A stretch of DNA of 6,893 nt from an uncultured Coriobacteriaceae bacterium. Its GTDB lineage: Bacteria; Actinomycetota; Coriobacteriia; Coriobacteriales; QAMH01. The stretch lies in contig CACZQA010000113.1 in assembly GCA_902783175.1 (NCBI GenBank), positions 1 through 6,893 of the forward strand, in the 5' to 3' direction. Each line of letters opens with the position of its first letter. The first letter of the stretch is position 1. The notes below the pieces were generated by a model. It searched no databases, had not been told where the DNA came from, and saw nothing but the letters and a program-made list of their open reading frames with translations. Of this stretch, positions 5,072 to 6,893 are shown piece by piece. The translations under genes were made by a program, and so were the position numbers.

Positions 5072-6414
5072 TTCTGCACCTCCTCATCGTTGTTTGCAGG
5101 CAGATACGCCTCGGGACCCTTCTTGATGATGCGGAAGCTGGCGCGCAGCCAGAAGAAGTAGATCATCACGTAGATCACGAGGAAGAGCAGCAGCGTGATG
5201 ACGAGCATGACGGGCGTGACCGCAAGCGAGGTCGCATCGGCCGTGAGCAGCTCGCCGTAGACGATCCACGGCTGCCTGCCGAGCTCGGCAACGAGCCAGC
5301 CAAACTCGATGGCGAGCAGAGACGCCAGCCACCCGAACAGCATGATGCGAAGCGCCCACTTGCCCTTGACCTTGCCCGCGAGCACGAGCGCGGACAGGAT
5401 GAGCACGATGATCACGATGCCGTACATGTACAGCATGATGTGGTAGCTCTGGTAGATCGCGTTGACGTTGCCGGTGTAGTAATCGGGGCCGAAGTCGTTC
5501 AGGCCGGGGTATACCGTGTCGAAGCTGCCAGAGGCGAGCCACGACGTGAGGCCCGGGATGCCGACGGTGACCGTCGTGCCGCTTGCCTCGTCAACCCAGC
5601 CGAAGAAGGACATCTCGGCAGGGCCGCTCTCCCACTGCCCCTCCATGGCGGCGAGCTTGGCGGGCTGCTGCTCGGCGACCTCGGCTGCCTGCTGGTGGGC
5701 TGCCGGCATCATGAGCACGGTGCACACGACGGCGATGATGAAGCCGGTCTTGAGCAGCTTGTGGCCGAACTCCTCGTTGCGGCCCTTGAGCTTGTAGTAG
5801 GCAGCGACCGCAATGGCCACGAGCGCGCCGGTGATGAGCAGCGCGAGCACGACGTGGCAGAAGCGCTGCAGCGTCGAGAAGTTGAGCGCCGCCGCAAAGA
5901 AGTCGGTGAGCACCGCCTTCGAACCGGCGGAGGTGGACTCTACCGTATAGCCCGCGGGCGTCTGCATCCAGGAATTGGCGATGATGATCCACAGGCACGA
6001 CAGGCACGAGCCAAACCAGACGAGCCAGCCGCTCACCATGTAGGCCTTGCGCCCGACCTTCTTCTTGCCGAACAGCAAGATGCCGAGGAAGCTCGACTCC
6101 AGGAAGAACGCGAACAGCGCCTCGGCGGCCAGCGGCGCGCCGAAGATGTCGCCCACGAACCTCGAGTAGTCAGCCCAGTTGGTGCCGAACGAGAACTCCA
6201 TCGTGATGCCCGTGGCGACGCCGACGGCAAACGTCCCCGTGAACAGGCGCACCCAGAAATCTGCGAGCGCCTCGTCGTGCGGGTCTCCACTTTTGTAGGC
6301 CTTTGTCAGCAAAACGGCCAAGACCAGGCCGAAGCCGACGGAGAGCGGTACGAACAAATAATGGTACAGCGCAGTTGCCGCGAACTGGATTCGCGCCAAG
6401 AGAACAGCATCCAT
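5068..6414 (-). CDS. cydA: cytochrome bd quinol oxidase subunit I, short Q-loop type
   Basis: The haem-bearing catalytic subunit, 448 residues. Residues matching the E. coli haem ligands are H18 (ALYHYLFVPLSVG), H187 (QRFCHVVLALL) and M327 (SYHIMLYMYG). The conserved glutamates E98 and E106 lie in PLAAEALFAFFLESSFLG. The quinol-binding loop has QPAKLAAMEGQW with K253 and E258, and GRQPW is at 379-383. All key residues are present, so the oxidase should be active. It is about 70 residues shorter than E. coli CydA because the C-terminal Q-loop insert is missing. In E. coli the residue before the haem ligand methionine pair is Arg-Ile; here it is His-Ile. The ATG at 6412-6414 follows a strong AAAGGAGG. 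In a gut anaerobe this oxidase would remove traces of oxygen and support growth in nanoaerobic conditions. Confidence 0.98.
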   Translation of the reverse strand: MDAVLLARIQFAATALYHYLFVPLSVGFGLVLAVLLTKAYKSGDPHDEALADFWVRLFTGTFAVGVATGITMEFSFGTNWADYSRFVGDIFGAPLAAEALFAFFLESSFLGILLFGKKKVGRKAYMVSGWLVWFGSCLSCLWIIIANSWMQTPAGYTVESTSAGSKAVLTDFFAAALNFSTLQRFCHVVLALLITGALVAIAVAAYYKLKGRNEEFGHKLLKTGFIIAVVCTVLMMPAAHQQAAEVAEQQPAKLAAMEGQWESGPAEMSFFGWVDEASGTTVTVGIPGLTSWLASGSFDTVYPGLNDFGPDYYTGNVNAIYQSYHIMLYMYGIVIIVLILSALVLAGKVKGKWALRIMLFGWLASLLAIEFGWLVAELGRQPWIVYGELLTADATSLAVTPVMLVITLLLFLVIYVMIYFFWLRASFRIIKKGPEAYLPANNDEEVQK

Positions 6415-6445
6415 ACGCGCCCCTCCTTTCCTCTCCTCTTAAAAC

Positions 6446-6465
6446 ATTGCACGTCTATGAGCAAT
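6446..6465. promoter_or_regulatory. possible operator in the cydA leader
   Basis: ATTGC (6446-6450) and GCAAT (6461-6465) form an inverted repeat with a 10-nt centre. It falls just downstream of the proposed cydA -10 box, about where transcription should start, a usual place for a repressor site. The arms are short and I cannot match them to a known regulator such as Rex or FNR. Confidence 0.3.
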
Positions 6466-6474
6466 ACGGGTTTA

Positions 6475-6480
6475 ATTATA
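6475..6480 (-). promoter_or_regulatory. probable -10 box of the cydAB promoter
   Basis: Read on the minus strand this is a perfect TATAAT in an AT-rich stretch, about 60 nt upstream of the cydA start. No good -35 is seen at 16-18 nt (GAGCAT is the nearest), which would fit a promoter that needs an activator. Confidence 0.5.
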
Positions 6481-6591
6481 GATTGATTTGGTTCAGAATG
6501 CTCCTTTGACGGACTTCTTTTTAGGAATCATTTTCATTATCACTATCAGCTCCCGTCCGACTTGGAACAGACCGGGGTGGTCAACTTGGCA

Positions 6592-6893
6592 ATGATCGAC
6601 CGAAACGTCACGTCTTTGCCCGGCGCGCGGGGTGCGCTGGGCGCCTGCTACGCGTTCGCCGCGCTCGACGCCGTCCTCACCGTCGGCGAGGCGCTCGGCC
6701 TTGCCATCGCCGTCGAGGCCCTGTGGCACGGCGCAGGGTTCTCCGACCAGCTGGCGCTCGTCGCGCTCTTCTTCGCGTGCTACTGCGCAAAGCAGCTCTC
6801 GGCGTCTGCCCGCGACGCCGTCATGGACCGCTTCGCCCTCAAGACGGCGAGCGACCTGCGGCGCCGCGCGGCAGATGCCCTGTACGCGAGCGG
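6592..6893 (+). CDS. N-terminus of a membrane protein, possibly a CydD-like ABC exporter subunit (3' end outside window)
   Basis: One hundred codons are open to the right edge. The translation begins MIDRNVTSLPGARGALGACY, then has two hydrophobic stretches (about 17-44 and 53-68), followed by a charged helix with Arg and Asp (DAVMDRFALKTASDLRRRAA, 75-94). That pattern, two membrane helices and an arginine-rich cytoplasmic helix, resembles the start of type I ABC exporters such as CydD, which exports cysteine or glutathione and is needed for cytochrome bd assembly. The ATP-binding part is not in the window, so the identity rests on the N-terminal pattern and the neighbour cydA. The frame is open back to 6487. 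ATG at 6592 is the best start, with GGGGTGG 11 nt upstream; GTG at 6577 and TTG at 6562 or 6586 are alternatives. Confidence 0.5.
   Translation, partial: MIDRNVTSLPGARGALGACYAFAALDAVLTVGEALGLAIAVEALWHGAGFSDQLALVALFFACYCAKQLSASARDAVMDRFALKTASDLRRRAADALYAS

Noticed and set aside
3998..5161. 387-codon open frame on the plus strand opposite cydB
   Set aside because: Antisense to a clear CydB. The translation is rich in Asp, Glu, Arg and His with no recognisable domain, as is common opposite membrane proteins in GC-rich DNA.
5440..6486. 348-codon open frame on the plus strand opposite cydA
   Set aside because: Same reason: shadow of the CydA codons, low-complexity charged translation, no ribosome binding site.

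Overview
The window reads as chromosomal DNA of a GC-rich, host-associated anaerobe. The protein set (serine ammonia-lyase with a built-in ACT domain, TerC exporter, short-loop cytochrome bd oxidase) and the codon use suggest an actinobacterium of the class Coriobacteriia. That placement is inferred from general resemblance, not from a marker gene. All complete genes lie on the minus strand. Only a partial membrane-protein gene at the right edge points right.

Layout, left to right: (1) 1-1193, 5' two thirds of an iron-sulfur L-serine ammonia-lyase. (2) 1194-1518, its upstream region, holding a pair of inverted REP-like repeats and a strong bidirectional terminator. (3) 1519-2292, a TerC-family membrane protein preceded by a yybP-ykoY manganese riboswitch (2355-2454) and a mutually exclusive hairpin. 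(4) 2561-2917, an ArsC/Spx-fold protein. (5) 2935-3993, a REP-associated tyrosine transposase (RAYT) gene bracketed by inverted copies of the same 29-nt repeat. (6) 4055-6414, cydB and cydA as a translationally coupled cydAB operon with a textbook terminator. (7) 6592 to the end, a divergent membrane protein that may be the N-terminus of a CydD-like ABC exporter subunit.

The most interesting system is the RAYT with its repeats. Five 29-nt hairpin repeats occur at three sites within 2.7 kb, all with the same 13-nt loop. One stem base pair changes from G-C to G-T to A-T between copies, which is what a selected hairpin looks like. The transposase stop codon is itself part of one repeat, and the repeats tend to sit beside terminator T-tracts. 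This is a REPtron-like domesticated transposon plus its dispersed target repeats, here in what appears to be an actinobacterium.

The second notable system is the manganese riboswitch controlling the TerC exporter. The cydAB operon (respiratory oxidase that scavenges oxygen) and the divergent transporter-like gene may be functionally linked, because CydDC-type exporters are needed for cytochrome bd assembly.
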